Shown here one piece after another: positions 50,926 through 59,604 of a stretch of 64,000 nucleotides of DNA (within the stretch, counting starts at the first letter, position 1; each line of letters opens with the position of its first letter). Source of the DNA: Bog-532 sp963830385. Its GTDB lineage: Bacteria > Actinomycetota > Actinomycetes > Streptosporangiales > Streptosporangiaceae. Under the pieces are notes generated by a model. That model made no database searches, was not told where the DNA came from, and saw only the letters and a list, made by a program, of their open reading frames with translations. The DNA lies in NCBI GenBank assembly GCA_963830385.1, contig CAWHMD010000002.1:558001-622000 (forward strand). The letters run 5' to 3'. The position numbers and the translations under genes are program-made.

Positions 50926-52887
50926 ATGCAGGACGACCAGAGCGGTACCGGGAACGGTCCGGACAGCGGCGGGCCGCCTGAGAACGGTGCCGCGCCGGGC
51001 GGCAACACCACGCCCTGGCGGCGCGCGGACAGCGATGCGTCCTTTGGCGACGACGAGCGGGGCGACACGGTTTCTTTCGGCCGGGGCGAGGACTCCCCGA
51101 CGCTGGCCGCCGGTGAGCAGCCTGGTCAGGGCGCTGGCTACGGCCAGGAGCTGCCCACCGCCCGCTACGGGCAGTACGGTCAGCCCGGGCAGCCTGGTCA
51201 GCCCGGGCCGGGCCAGCAGCCCGGCTACGGCCAGCCCGCGGGGTACGGGCAGCAGCCGGGCCAGGGCGCGGGGTACGGCCAGCCGGGCGGCTACGGCCAG
51301 CCGGGCCAGGGGGCCGGCTACGGCCAGCAGCCCGGGTACGGTCAGCAGCCTGGTTACGGACAGCAGCCCGGGTACGGCCAGCAGGCGCAGGGCGGCTACG
51401 GCCAGCCCGCTGGCTACGGCCAGGGGGGCTACGGCCAGCAGGGCGGCTACGGCCAGCAGGGCGGTTACGGCCAGCAGGGTGGCCAGGGTGGTTACGGGCA
51501 GCCTGGCGACTACGGTTCGGCCGGGAACTACCAGCAGCCGTACGGCGGCTACGGATCGCCGCCGCCCGGTGGCGAGGGAGGTTACGGCGGCTGGGGCACC
51601 CCGCCCGGCGGGTACAGCGAGCCGCCCCGGCGCCGCCGCCGGGGCCTGGCCGTCCTGGTCGGGGTGGCGGTGCTGGCCGCCGCGGGCGGTGCGGCCGCGG
51701 CCGCCGGCCTGAACAGCGGCAACAGCAGTTCCTCGGGCGTGCCCTCGAACGAGGTCCCGAACCCGTCCAACAGCCAGAACAGCGGCAGCACGAGCTCGAA
51801 CCTGAACACCAGCAAGGTGGCGGCCGAGGTCGAGCCGGGGGTGGTCGACATCACCTCCACGCTGAACTACCAGCAGGAGACGGCCGAAGGCACCGGCATG
51901 GTGCTCAACGCCAACGGCCTGGTCCTCACCAACAACCACGTGATCGACGGCGCCACCGCGATCAAGGTCACCCCGGTCACCAACGGAAAGAGCTACACCG
52001 CGAAGGTGGTCGGCTACGACGCGAGCGACGACGTGGCCCTGCTCCAGCTGCAGAACGCGTCCAACCTGAAGACCGTCACGGTCGGCAACTCCTCCACGGC
52101 CAAGCTGGGCACGTCGGTGCTGGCCATCGGCAACGCCGGCGGCCAGGGCGGCACGCCCACGGTGGCGCCGGGCATCATCAACGCCACCAACCGGACCATC
52201 ACGGCCGGCGACGAGGGCAGCGGCAGCACCGAGACCCTGCACGGCATGCTGCAGACCAGCGCCCAGATCCAGTCGGGTGACTCCGGCGGCCCCCTGGCCA
52301 ACGCCTCGGGTCAGGTCATCGGCATGGACACCGCGGCCAGCAGCTCCAGCTCGTCGTCCAGCAGCTCGGTCCTGGGTTACGCCATCCCGATCAACAAGGC
52401 ACTGTCGATCGCGCGCCAGATCGCCGCGGGCAAGGCCAGCGCCACCGTGCACATCGGCCTGCCGGCGTTCATCGGGGTCGGGGTCAGCGACCCGTCGCAG
52501 GGCTGCTCCTCCACCGGCACCGGCTCCGGCGGGAGCGGCTCGGGCGGGAGCGGCTCCGGCAACGGCGGCCTCGGCGGCCTCGGCGGCGGCTCCGGCAACG
52601 GCAGCCTCGGCGGCACCGGGTCCGGTTCCGGCTCTGGTTCCGGCGCGACCACCTCGTCCGGCGCGCTGATCTGCGACGTCTACCAGGGCACGCCGGCCGC
52701 TTCGTCCGGCCTGGCGGTGGGCGACGTGATCACCGGCGTCAACGGCAAGACCGTCGCCAGCGAGAACGCGCTGACCACGATCATGGCCGGGTTCAAGCCG
52801 GGCGACACCATCAAGATCACCTACCAGAACACCTCCGGCAGCTCGCGGACCGCTTCGGTGAAGCTGGTCGACGGGCCGGCCAAGTAA
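50926..52887 (+). CDS. HtrA-family serine protease (S1C) with PDZ domain, paralogue 2
   Basis: 653 residues. The cytoplasmic N-terminus (about 1-235) is dominated by Gly-Tyr-Gly-Gln repeats (GYGQQPGYGQQ and variants, about 70-210), a prion-like low-complexity sequence. One membrane helix lies at about 242-262. The protease has His in TNNHVID near 343, Asp in SDDVALL near 368 and Ser in GDSGGPL near 451. A Ser/Gly-rich linker (about 528-580) leads to a PDZ domain (ASSGLAVGDVITGVNGKTV). Same layout as the gene just upstream, so a tandem duplication. GAGGG lies eight bases before the ATG. Confidence 0.93.
   Translation: MQDDQSGTGNGPDSGGPPENGAAPGGNTTPWRRADSDASFGDDERGDTVSFGRGEDSPTLAAGEQPGQGAGYGQELPTARYGQYGQPGQPGQPGPGQQPGYGQPAGYGQQPGQGAGYGQPGGYGQPGQGAGYGQQPGYGQQPGYGQQPGYGQQAQGGYGQPAGYGQGGYGQQGGYGQQGGYGQQGGQGGYGQPGDYGSAGNYQQPYGGYGSPPPGGEGGYGGWGTPPGGYSEPPRRRRRGLAVLVGVAVLAAAGGAAAAAGLNSGNSSSSGVPSNEVPNPSNSQNSGSTSSNLNTSKVAAEVEPGVVDITSTLNYQQETAEGTGMVLNANGLVLTNNHVIDGATAIKVTPVTNGKSYTAKVVGYDASDDVALLQLQNASNLKTVTVGNSSTAKLGTSVLAIGNAGGQGGTPTVAPGIINATNRTITAGDEGSGSTETLHGMLQTSAQIQSGDSGGPLANASGQVIGMDTAASSSSSSSSSSVLGYAIPINKALSIARQIAAGKASATVHIGLPAFIGVGVSDPSQGCSSTGTGSGGSGSGGSGSGNGGLGGLGGGSGNGSLGGTGSGSGSGSGATTSSGALICDVYQGTPAASSGLAVGDVITGVNGKTVASENALTTIMAGFKPGDTIKITYQNTSGSSRTASVKLVDGPAK
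51120..51600 (+). repeat. GYGQ-coding repeat array in S1C protease 2
   Basis: Many degenerate units of 9 to 21 bases (TACGGCCAGCAG as core) encode Tyr-Gly-Gln-Gln/Pro. Both DNA and protein are strongly repetitive, prone to slippage. Confidence 0.85.
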
Positions 52888-52895
52888 GGCGCCCG

Positions 52896-52938
52896 GCAAG
52901 GAGGAGCCCGCTGACTCCCGGGTCAGCGGGCTCCTTGC
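52896..52938. terminator. Bidirectional hairpin between S1C protease 2 and dapE
   Basis: Long stem with 17 paired bases (AGCCCGCTGAC core and GCAAGGAG end, a three-base bulge on one arm) lying between convergent stops at 52887 and 52942. It can serve both genes. Confidence 0.75.
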
Positions 52939-52941
52939 GTT

Positions 52942-54003
52942 TCAGGGGGTGCTCAGCCAGCGGCGCATCCGCGCCTCGCAGTCGCCGATGCTGGCCAGCT
53001 CCACGTACTCGTCCCTGGTGTGCGCGATCTCGGAGATGCCGGGCCCGTAGTTGACCGCCGGGATGCCCAGCTCCGCGAACCGGGCCACGTCGGTCCAGCC
53101 GAGCTTGGCCCGCGGCGCCCCGCCCACCGCGGCCGCGAACGAAGCGGCCGGCCCGGCCCCGAGCCCCGGCCGCGCGCTCGGGGCGGCGTCCACGATCTCG
53201 ACCTGCCAGCCGCCGAACACCTCGCGCAGGTGCCGCTCGGCCGCCGCGACGTCCCGGTCCGGCGCGAACCGGTAGTTGACCGTGACCACGCACCGGTCCG
53301 GGATGACGTTCCCGGCCACCCCGCCGCTGATGAAGACCGCGTTCAGCCCCTCGTGGTACCGCAGGCCGTCGACCTCGGGCTCGCGCGGCTGGTAGGCGCG
53401 CAGCACGTCGAGGATGCCGCCCGCCGAATGGATCGCGTTGCTCCCCATCCAGGACCGGGCGCTGTGCGCACGCTGCCCGGTGGCGGTGACTTCGGCCCGC
53501 ATGGTGCCCTGGCAGCCGCCCTCGATCTCGTTGCCGCTCGGCTCCATCAGCACCGCGAAGTCCCCGGCCAGCAGGTCCGGGTGACTGCGGCTGAGCTGCC
53601 CGAGGCCGTTGCGCTCGGCCTCGATCTCCTCGCAGTCGTAGAACACATAGGTCACGTCGCGAGCCGGCTCCGGCACCCCCGCCGCCAGCCGCAGCTGGAC
53701 CGCCACCCCCGACTTCATGTCGCTGGTCCCGCACCCGTACAGCCGCTCCCCGGCCAGGTGCGACGGCACGTTATCGGCGATCGGCACGGTGTCGATGTGC
53801 CCTGCCAGCACCACCCGCTCGGGCCGGCCGAGGCTGGTCCGGGCCACGATCGAGTTCCCGAACCGCTCCACGCCGAGATGAGGCAGGTCCCGGAGTGCGC
53901 TCTGGATAGCGTCGGCCAGCCGCTCTTCGTCCCCGCTGACCGAGGGAGTGTCCACCAGGGTCGCGGTCAGCGCCGCCGCATCGACAGCCAGGTCCAATTC
54001 CAC
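52942..54003 (-). CDS. dapE: Succinyl-diaminopimelate desuccinylase
   Basis: 353-residue M20-family metallohydrolase of the lysine/meso-diaminopimelate pathway, which also supplies peptidoglycan. Metal ligands are in AGHIDTVPIADN (His, Asp near 68), LYGCGTSDMKSG (Asp near 91) and YDCEEIEAERNGLG (Glu pair near 125); the dimer/substrate His is in AHSARSW near 175. The sequence form is that of actinobacterial DapE. It stands alone here, without other dap genes. Confidence 0.92.
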   Translation of the reverse strand: MELDLAVDAAALTATLVDTPSVSGDEERLADAIQSALRDLPHLGVERFGNSIVARTSLGRPERVVLAGHIDTVPIADNVPSHLAGERLYGCGTSDMKSGVAVQLRLAAGVPEPARDVTYVFYDCEEIEAERNGLGQLSRSHPDLLAGDFAVLMEPSGNEIEGGCQGTMRAEVTATGQRAHSARSWMGSNAIHSAGGILDVLRAYQPREPEVDGLRYHEGLNAVFISGGVAGNVIPDRCVVTVNYRFAPDRDVAAAERHLREVFGGWQVEIVDAAPSARPGLGAGPAASFAAAVGGAPRAKLGWTDVARFAELGIPAVNYGPGISEIAHTRDEYVELASIGDCEARMRRWLSTP

Positions 54004-54121
54004 CCGGGCAGCCTAACCGCCCGGCCCGTGCGGGCGTGCGGCTCAGGTGCTGTCCAGCAGAGGTGGCAGTACCCGGCGTGGCTGGCCGCGGCCACCAGGG
54101 GCGGGCGCCCCCGCCGGCGGC

Positions 54122-55045
54122 TTATACGTCGAACTCTTCCGCGACTCCCAGGGCGGCGGCGTTCAGCGCGGACAATACGGCTGACACCGAGGGGCGGCGG
54201 ACGCTGGCGGAGCGGGCGACGGCGTAGACCTCGCGGCGGGCGTCGGTCCCGGCCAGCGGGCGGACCGCGACGCGGCGCTCGCCGGTGGCGAGGGCCAGGC
54301 GGGGCACGATGGCCACGCCGATATCGCGGGCGACCAGGCTGAGGATCGTCCCCAGGCCCTCGAACTCCCACGGCACCGGGGGCGCCGCGCCCGCCTCGGT
54401 GAGCAGGCCGTCGACCTCGCGGCGGGAGGGCTCGCCTTCGGGGGCGGCCATCCAGGCCTCGTCGCGCAGGTCCGACAGGCCGGCCGGGCCGGTGACCGCG
54501 GCAGCCGGGTGGGAGTGCGGGACGACCAGCACCAGCGGGTCGCTGATGAGGTGGTAGTAGGACAGGATGCCGTCGCCGGTGGTGGCCAGGCGGCCGGTCC
54601 AGTCGTCGACGATGGCCACGTCGACCGCGCCCGAGCGGACCTGGCGCAGGCCCACCTCCCCGGCCGCCTGCCGGAGCAGCAGGGTCAGGCCGGGGTGGGC
54701 CCGCAGCCGGTTGGCCAGGACCGGGGCGAACGCCACCGCCGCGGACGGGAACGCGCTGACCACCACCCGGCCGGCCGGGTCCTGGGCGTGGGCCGACACG
54801 TCGGACTCGGCCTCTTCGACCAGGGCGAGGATGCGCTCGGCGTACCCGGCCAGCCGCCGGCCGGTGTCGGTCAGCTCGGCCCGCCGGGCGGTCCGGTCCA
54901 GCAGCGCCGCCCCGGCCTCCCGCTCCAGCGAGGCCAGCTGCTGCGACACCGCGGAAGCGGTGTAACCAAGGGACGAGGCGGTGGCGGCGATGCTGCCGCG
55001 GGCGGCGAACTCCGTCAGCAGCCGCAGCCGGTGCAGGTCAAGCAT
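54122..55045 (-). CDS. LysR-family transcriptional regulator
   Basis: 307 residues. The N-terminal helix-turn-helix is in LDLHRLRLLTEFAARGSIAA and TASAVSQQLASLEREAGAAL. The periplasmic-binding-protein-like effector domain runs from VVVSAFPSAAVAFAPVLANRL to the end. It is divergent from the aminotransferase gene, with a 19-bp palindrome that covers its own start codon. It likely controls both genes. Confidence 0.92.
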   Translation of the reverse strand: MLDLHRLRLLTEFAARGSIAATASSLGYTASAVSQQLASLEREAGAALLDRTARRAELTDTGRRLAGYAERILALVEEAESDVSAHAQDPAGRVVVSAFPSAAVAFAPVLANRLRAHPGLTLLLRQAAGEVGLRQVRSGAVDVAIVDDWTGRLATTGDGILSYYHLISDPLVLVVPHSHPAAAVTGPAGLSDLRDEAWMAAPEGEPSRREVDGLLTEAGAAPPVPWEFEGLGTILSLVARDIGVAIVPRLALATGERRVAVRPLAGTDARREVYAVARSASVRRPSVSAVLSALNAAALGVAEEFDV

Positions 55046-55060
55046 AAGTAAACCTTATGC
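55042..55060. promoter_or_regulatory. Perfect LysR-type palindrome at lysR start
   Basis: GCATAAG-TAAAC-CTTATGC has perfect seven-base arms and fits the T-N11-A rule of LysR operators. The ATG of the LysR gene (55043-55045 on the minus strand) is inside it. Binding would repress the regulator itself and sit 163 bp from the aminotransferase start. Confidence 0.7.
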
Positions 55061-55222
55061 TCTGCCTCAGTAATCAGGTCTTGCCCTGATGCTTTGCACC
55101 CACAAAACTGTGTAGTCGTGACGTAAAGGTCACCGTGGGCCTTCATCGCCGGCAGCGCTGCAGACTTTGGCCGCCCGTGCCCGCCACCGGTGTCAGTCCC
55201 GCAGCGAGGAGCCACCCTTCAA

Positions 55223-56593
55223 ATGGCCTCGACCGCCATGCGCGTCGTCCTGCCCATGCCGCCCGCCGAAACCGCCGAAACCGCCCCGTTCGGCACGGTC
55301 GCCACCCTGCCCGCCACGCCGCCGGTGCCGATCGCGCTGTCCCCCACGCTGGCCGCGAACGAGGTGATGGCGGCCCGGAAGCAGCGCGGCGAGCCGGTCC
55401 TGCCGATGGCGTTCGGCGAGGCCGGGCTGCCCGCGCACCCGGCCCTGCGGCTGGCGCTGGCCGAGGCGACCGGCCGGACCGGTTACGGCCCGGTCGCCGG
55501 CGCAGCAACACTGCGCGCGGCGGCGGCCGGCTACTGGCAGCGCCGCGGGCTCGACACCGACCCGGGCGCGATCGTGTGCGGCCCCGGCAGCAAGGCCCTG
55601 CTGTTCGGGCTGATGCTGGCCATCGGCGGGGACGTGGCGGTCCCCCGGCCCAGCTGGGTCAGCTACGCCGCCCAGGCCAGCCTGATCGGCGCGCGGCCGC
55701 ACTTCGTGGAGATCCGGGCCGGTGAGGGCGGGGTGCCCGACCCGGCCGGGCTGGCCCAGGCGGTCCGCGAGGCCCGGGCGGCCGGACGCCAGCTGCGGTC
55801 GGTCATCCTCACGCTGCCCGACAACCCGACCGGCACGCTGGCCAGCCCGGGCACGATCTGGGCGCTGTGCCAGGTCGCGGACGAGCACGACCTGATCATC
55901 ATCGCCGACGAGATCTACCGGGACCTGATCCACCGCGAGGACGAGCCGTTCACCAGCCCGGCCGCCATCGCCCCGGGCCGGACGATCGTGACCACCGCGC
56001 TGAGCAAGGGCCTGGCCCTGGGCGGCTGGCGGATCGGGGTGGCCCGGCTGCCCGGGGGCGACCAGGCCCAGCCGCTGCGGCGGGGCCTCCGCGACCGGCT
56101 GCTCGGCATCGGCAGCGAGATCTGGTCCGCGCCGGCCGCGCCGATCCAGCAGGCCGCCGCCTACGCGTTCAGCGACCCGCCCGAGCTGACCGAGCGGATC
56201 GCGCTCAGCCGGCGGCTGCACGGCTCGGTGGCGCGGGCGGTCGCCCAGCGGTTCGCCGCGGCCGGGGCCCAGGTGCCGTCCCCGCAGGGCGCGTTCTATC
56301 TGTACCCGGACTTCGGCCCGGTCCGCGACCGGCTGCAGGACCGGCACGGGATCCGCACCAGCGAGGACCTGGCCGCACTGCTGCTGCAGCGGTACGGCAT
56401 GGGAGTGCTGCCCGGGAGCGCGTTCGGGGACGACCCGGGCGCGCTGCGGCTGCGGGTGGCGACCGGGCTGCTGTACGGCGAGACCGACCGCCAGCGCGAG
56501 ACCGCGCTGGCGGCGGCCGAACCCACCGCGCTCCCCTGGATCGCGAGCGCGCTGGCCCGGATCGAAGAGGTCCTCACCGGCCTGACCATCTGA
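55223..56593 (+). CDS. PLP-dependent aminotransferase, class I/II
   Basis: 456-residue fold-type I enzyme. It has TGYGPVAGAATLRAAAAGYW near 90, the PLP-contacting ILTLPDNPTGTL near 195, IIADEIYRDLIH near 225 and the cofactor lysine in TTALSKGLALGGWRIG near 260. The C-terminal small domain with GAFYLYPDF is normal. The ATG at 55223 is one choice; GTG at 55190 is another and lies closer to no better ribosome site. Substrate not evident. Divergent from and probably controlled by the LysR gene. Confidence 0.88.
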   Translation: MASTAMRVVLPMPPAETAETAPFGTVATLPATPPVPIALSPTLAANEVMAARKQRGEPVLPMAFGEAGLPAHPALRLALAEATGRTGYGPVAGAATLRAAAAGYWQRRGLDTDPGAIVCGPGSKALLFGLMLAIGGDVAVPRPSWVSYAAQASLIGARPHFVEIRAGEGGVPDPAGLAQAVREARAAGRQLRSVILTLPDNPTGTLASPGTIWALCQVADEHDLIIIADEIYRDLIHREDEPFTSPAAIAPGRTIVTTALSKGLALGGWRIGVARLPGGDQAQPLRRGLRDRLLGIGSEIWSAPAAPIQQAAAYAFSDPPELTERIALSRRLHGSVARAVAQRFAAAGAQVPSPQGAFYLYPDFGPVRDRLQDRHGIRTSEDLAALLLQRYGMGVLPGSAFGDDPGALRLRVATGLLYGETDRQRETALAAAEPTALPWIASALARIEEVLTGLTI

Positions 56594-56639
56594 GCCTCGT
56601 GGTGCCGCCGAGCGGTAATACCCTTTCCGGTTTTGACCG

Positions 56640-57602
56640 TTAGGAAGCCTCGTGGCCGGTGAAGCCGGTCAGGGCGTCCCACGGCAGCAGGTCGGGGCGC
56701 TTGGGGGGCACGTTGTCGCCGGAGGACCGGTGGGTCAGGCGCCGCCGGATCCAGGGCATCGCGTACTCCACGGCCCAGCGGGTGTCCTGCTGGCGGGCGC
56801 TCATCCAGGCCAGGCTGCGGTCGGCCCGCTCACGGGTGGCGGTGATCCTGGCCCGCAGGCGGCCGACGGCCGGAGCCGCCCCAGCCGCCGCCACCGCGGC
56901 CGCCCCGGCCACCGGGCGCGGCACCTGGCCCGGCAGTGCCGGCCTTGATTGGGGCTGCCCGGCGTAGCCCTGGTCCTCGATCGGGGCCCGCCAGTCGCCG
57001 GGCACCGCCAGCCCGGTCGTCTCGGCCACGAACAGCGCCACCCGGCGGTGACCCTCGGCGTTGAGGTGCAGCCGGTCGGCGCTCCACATCCGCCGGTCGA
57101 CCAGCACCCGCATCGACCACAGGTCGACCAGCACGCAGTCGCGGGCGGCGGCGATCGTGCGCAGGTGCATGTTGTAGACGGCGACCTTGCCGCGCAGCAT
57201 CCGGATGACCGGGAACGCCGAGGGGTCGAACCCGGTGAACAGCAGCACCCGGCAGCCGGCCGCTTGCAGGCTGGCGACGCCCTCGTCGAACCGCTGGGCC
57301 AGCACGTCGGGATCCGAACCGGGGCGCAGGATGTCGTTGCCGCCGGCCGCGATGCTGACCAGATCCGGTCTGAGCTCGACCGCCCGCGGCACCTGCTGGT
57401 CCACCACCTCGGCCAGCAGCTTGCCGCGAATGGCCAGGTTGGCGTAGCGCAGGCCGGGCTGGCCGGCCGCCAGCAGATCGGCGTAGCGGTCGGCCCAGCC
57501 GCAGAAGCCGCCGCCGGGGGCACGGTCGTTCAGGCCCTCGGTGAAGCTGTCTCCCAGGGCCAGAAACGAACTGGTGTTCTCGATGGCTGCACGTCCGTCC
57601 AT
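56640..57602 (-). CDS. SGNH/GDSL-family hydrolase
   Basis: 320 residues. Block I with the catalytic Ser is SSFLALGDSFTEGLND near residue 14, block III is IAAGGNDILRPG near 90, and block V with Asp-x-x-His is ADRLHLNAEGHRRVAL near 180. The last 110 residues are Ala/Arg-rich with SLAWMSARQQDTRWAVEYAMPW and look partly disordered. No signal peptide, so a cytoplasmic esterase or lipase. It converges on the aminotransferase and diverges from the HAD gene 54 bp away. Confidence 0.88.
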   Translation of the reverse strand: MDGRAAIENTSSFLALGDSFTEGLNDRAPGGGFCGWADRYADLLAAGQPGLRYANLAIRGKLLAEVVDQQVPRAVELRPDLVSIAAGGNDILRPGSDPDVLAQRFDEGVASLQAAGCRVLLFTGFDPSAFPVIRMLRGKVAVYNMHLRTIAAARDCVLVDLWSMRVLVDRRMWSADRLHLNAEGHRRVALFVAETTGLAVPGDWRAPIEDQGYAGQPQSRPALPGQVPRPVAGAAAVAAAGAAPAVGRLRARITATRERADRSLAWMSARQQDTRWAVEYAMPWIRRRLTHRSSGDNVPPKRPDLLPWDALTGFTGHEAS

Positions 57603-57655
57603 ATGTTCATGATGCCAGCCTGGCGGGGGTGCTCCTGGATGGGCAGACTGGTCGC

Positions 57656-58354
57656 ATGACCTCTCCGGTGAGCTACACAGAAACACCCGCGCCGTCGTTC
57701 CTGTTCGACCTGGACGGCACGCTCATCGACAGCGTGTACCAGCACGTGATCGCCTGGCGGGCGGCCCTGGCCGACCTGGGGATCGACCTGTCCGTGTGGC
57801 GCATCCACCGGCGCATCGGCATGAGCGGCGGGCTGTTCGTCTCGGCGCTGCTGCGCGAGACCGGCCTGTCGATGAGCCGGGAGGAGATCGAGCGGCTGCA
57901 GCGGGCCCACGCGGACGAGTACCGGGCCCAGATGGACTCGGTGCTGCCGCTGCCGGGGGCGGCCGACCTGCTCGGCTACCTGACCGAGCGGGGCGTCAAG
58001 TGGGCCATCGCCACCAGCGGGAACGCGGTCACCGCGCGGCCCGCGCTGAAGCTGCTGGGGCTGCCGGAGTCCACCCCGATGGTCACCCGGGACCTGGTGC
58101 GGCACGCCAAGCCGGACCCGGACCTGTTCCTGGCCGCGGCGGCGCTGCTGGGGGTGGAATCGCGGCACGCGATGGTGGTCGGCGACAGCGTGTGGGACCT
58201 GCTGGCCGCCCGGCGGGCCGGGGCGCTCGGGATCGGATTGCTGTCCGGCGGGTACGGCCGGGAGGAACTCGAGCGGGCCGGCGCCTACCGGGTCTACAGC
58301 GATCCCGCCGACCTGCTGGCCCGGATCGACGAGGTCGGGGTCCGCGACGAATGA
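57656..58354 (+). CDS. HAD-superfamily phosphatase, PGP/beta-PGM-like
   Basis: 232 residues. Motif I is FLFDLDGTLIDS near 12, motif II IATSGN near 120, motif III K in RHAKPDPDLFL near 143, motif IV VVGDSVWDLLAA near 165. The cap between residues 25 and 85 is helical (type C1). The family dephosphorylates small sugar phosphates or phosphoglycolate; the specific substrate is not visible. Confidence 0.9.
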   Translation: MTSPVSYTETPAPSFLFDLDGTLIDSVYQHVIAWRAALADLGIDLSVWRIHRRIGMSGGLFVSALLRETGLSMSREEIERLQRAHADEYRAQMDSVLPLPGAADLLGYLTERGVKWAIATSGNAVTARPALKLLGLPESTPMVTRDLVRHAKPDPDLFLAAAALLGVESRHAMVVGDSVWDLLAARRAGALGIGLLSGGYGREELERAGAYRVYSDPADLLARIDEVGVRDE

Positions 58355-58542
58355 GCCCCGGCTGATCCCGGCTGAGCCCCGGCTGGGGGTTCTGTGACCT
58401 GAGTCATCCTCTGGGGCCAGTGCTGTATGACCTGGGTGAGCAACCACGAGAAGTCTGTTAGGGAACCGTTCAGAGACGCCCCCGCGGGCCGATTGCCGGG
58501 TTCAATGGAAGGGATCCGGTAGGAGGCAGGAGGCGAGTTGCC
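58355..58542. promoter_or_regulatory. Upstream region of universal stress gene
   Basis: GAGCCCCGGCTG occurs twice just after the HAD stop. TGACCTGAGT (58395-58404) and TGACCTGGGT (58428-58437) are 33 bp apart, close to three helical turns, and could be regulator sites. AT-poor; no clear -35/-10 pair. Confidence 0.4.
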
Positions 58543-59088
58543 GTGTCCGCGGAGCGGCGGGTCCTGGTTGGGGTGCATGGTTCGCTGGGCAGCCTGCAGG
58601 CGCTGAGGTTTGCGACCGAAGAGGCTCACAAGCGGGACGCGAGGCTGGTCCCGGTCATCGCCTGGGTGCCACCCGGCGGTGACCTGGCCGAGCGGCGCCA
58701 GCCCGTGTACTCGCTGCGTCAAATGTGGCGCGAGGCGGCCGTCGGGCGGCTGGAGGGCGCCTTCGAGCAGGGCCTCGGCGGGGTCCCCGACGGCCTGACG
58801 ATCGAGCCGCTGGTCGTGCGCGGACCGGCCGGGCCGGTCCTGGTTGACACCGCCGACCGGACGGACGACCTGCTGGTGGTGGGCACCGGCCGGCGGGGGC
58901 TGCTGCGGTACCTCCGGCGTTCGGTCAGCCGGTACTGCCTGGCCCACGCGCGCTGCCCGGTGGTGGCGATCCCGCCGTCGGACCTGATGGAAGAGGCAAG
59001 CCGGGGCCTGCGGCTGTGGCCGCGGCGGGACGGCTCGCCGGCCCTGAGCCACCCGGACGCCTGGCTGCGGCGCACGTCGTCCAGCTGA
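58543..59088 (+). CDS. Universal stress protein-like protein
   Basis: 181 residues with the UspA fold: VLVGVHGSLGSLQALRFATEEA at the start and LLVVGTGRRGLLRYLRRSVSRYCLAHARCPVVAIPPS near 110-145. The ATP-binding G-2x-G-9x-G(S/T) pattern is partly kept as GTGRRG then SVSRY. The last 30 residues are an extra tail. Start GTG at 58543. In actinomycetes such proteins respond to low oxygen or energy stress. Confidence 0.85.
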   Translation: MSAERRVLVGVHGSLGSLQALRFATEEAHKRDARLVPVIAWVPPGGDLAERRQPVYSLRQMWREAAVGRLEGAFEQGLGGVPDGLTIEPLVVRGPAGPVLVDTADRTDDLLVVGTGRRGLLRYLRRSVSRYCLAHARCPVVAIPPSDLMEEASRGLRLWPRRDGSPALSHPDAWLRRTSSS

Positions 59089-59115
59089 GCTGGGCGCCGG
59101 CCGGCCGGGCTGGGG

Positions 59116-59604
59116 CTACGGGGCCTCGGCCAGGCGGCGGAGCAGGGCGGCGGTCTGCTCACCGTCCAGGCCGGTCTCGGCCGCCGGGGCGAAGAACGAC
59201 TGGTCGGCCCGTTCGACGGCGGCGATGGCCTGGAGCGCGGCCTTGATCCCGGCCGGGGTGATGCTGATGCGGCGGGCGCGGGTGTCCCGCTGGTCGGTCT
59301 CCCGGACCAGCAGGCCCTTGGCCTCGAGCTTGCGTACCACCTCGGAGGTCATCTTGACGTCGGTGCCCGCCTGCCGGGCGAGGGCGAGCTGGTTGGGGAC
59401 CTGGCCGTGGTCGTTCAGCCACCAGGCGCAGGAGAGCAGGACGAACTGCACGTGGGTCAGGCCGAGCGGCGCCAGCACCGCGGCGATCTCACGCTGCCAG
59501 CGCAGCGTCGCGTGCCAGAGCCAGAAGCCCGGGCTGTAGCCGGGCCCGCCGATCGGCCCGTCGCTGCTCGTGCCGCCGGTCGCGCCGCCGGTCGCGCCGG
59601 TCAT
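59116..59604 (-). CDS. MarR-family transcriptional regulator
   Basis: 162 residues. A Gly/Thr-rich start of about 20 residues is followed by the MarR winged helix: LTHVQFVLLSCAWWLNDHG, TDVKMTSEVVRKLEAKGLLVRET and the wing DQRDTRARRISITPAG. The ATG at 59604 overlaps the TGA of the SRPBCC gene upstream, so the two are coupled. It probably represses this two-gene operon through the dyad at 60055. Confidence 0.9.
   Translation of the reverse strand: MTGATGGATGGTSSDGPIGGPGYSPGFWLWHATLRWQREIAAVLAPLGLTHVQFVLLSCAWWLNDHGQVPNQLALARQAGTDVKMTSEVVRKLEAKGLLVRETDQRDTRARRISITPAGIKAALQAIAAVERADQSFFAPAAETGLDGEQTAALLRRLAEAP

Noticed and set aside
55015..55215. A 66-codon Cys-rich minus-strand frame over the lysR/aminotransferase intergenic region
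   Set aside because: It overlaps the LysR coding start and operator, and shows no ribosome site or family resemblance.
58391..58440. DosR-type dormancy box ahead of the universal stress gene
   Set aside because: The TGACCTGRGT repeats do not fit the GGGACT/AGTCCC dyad.
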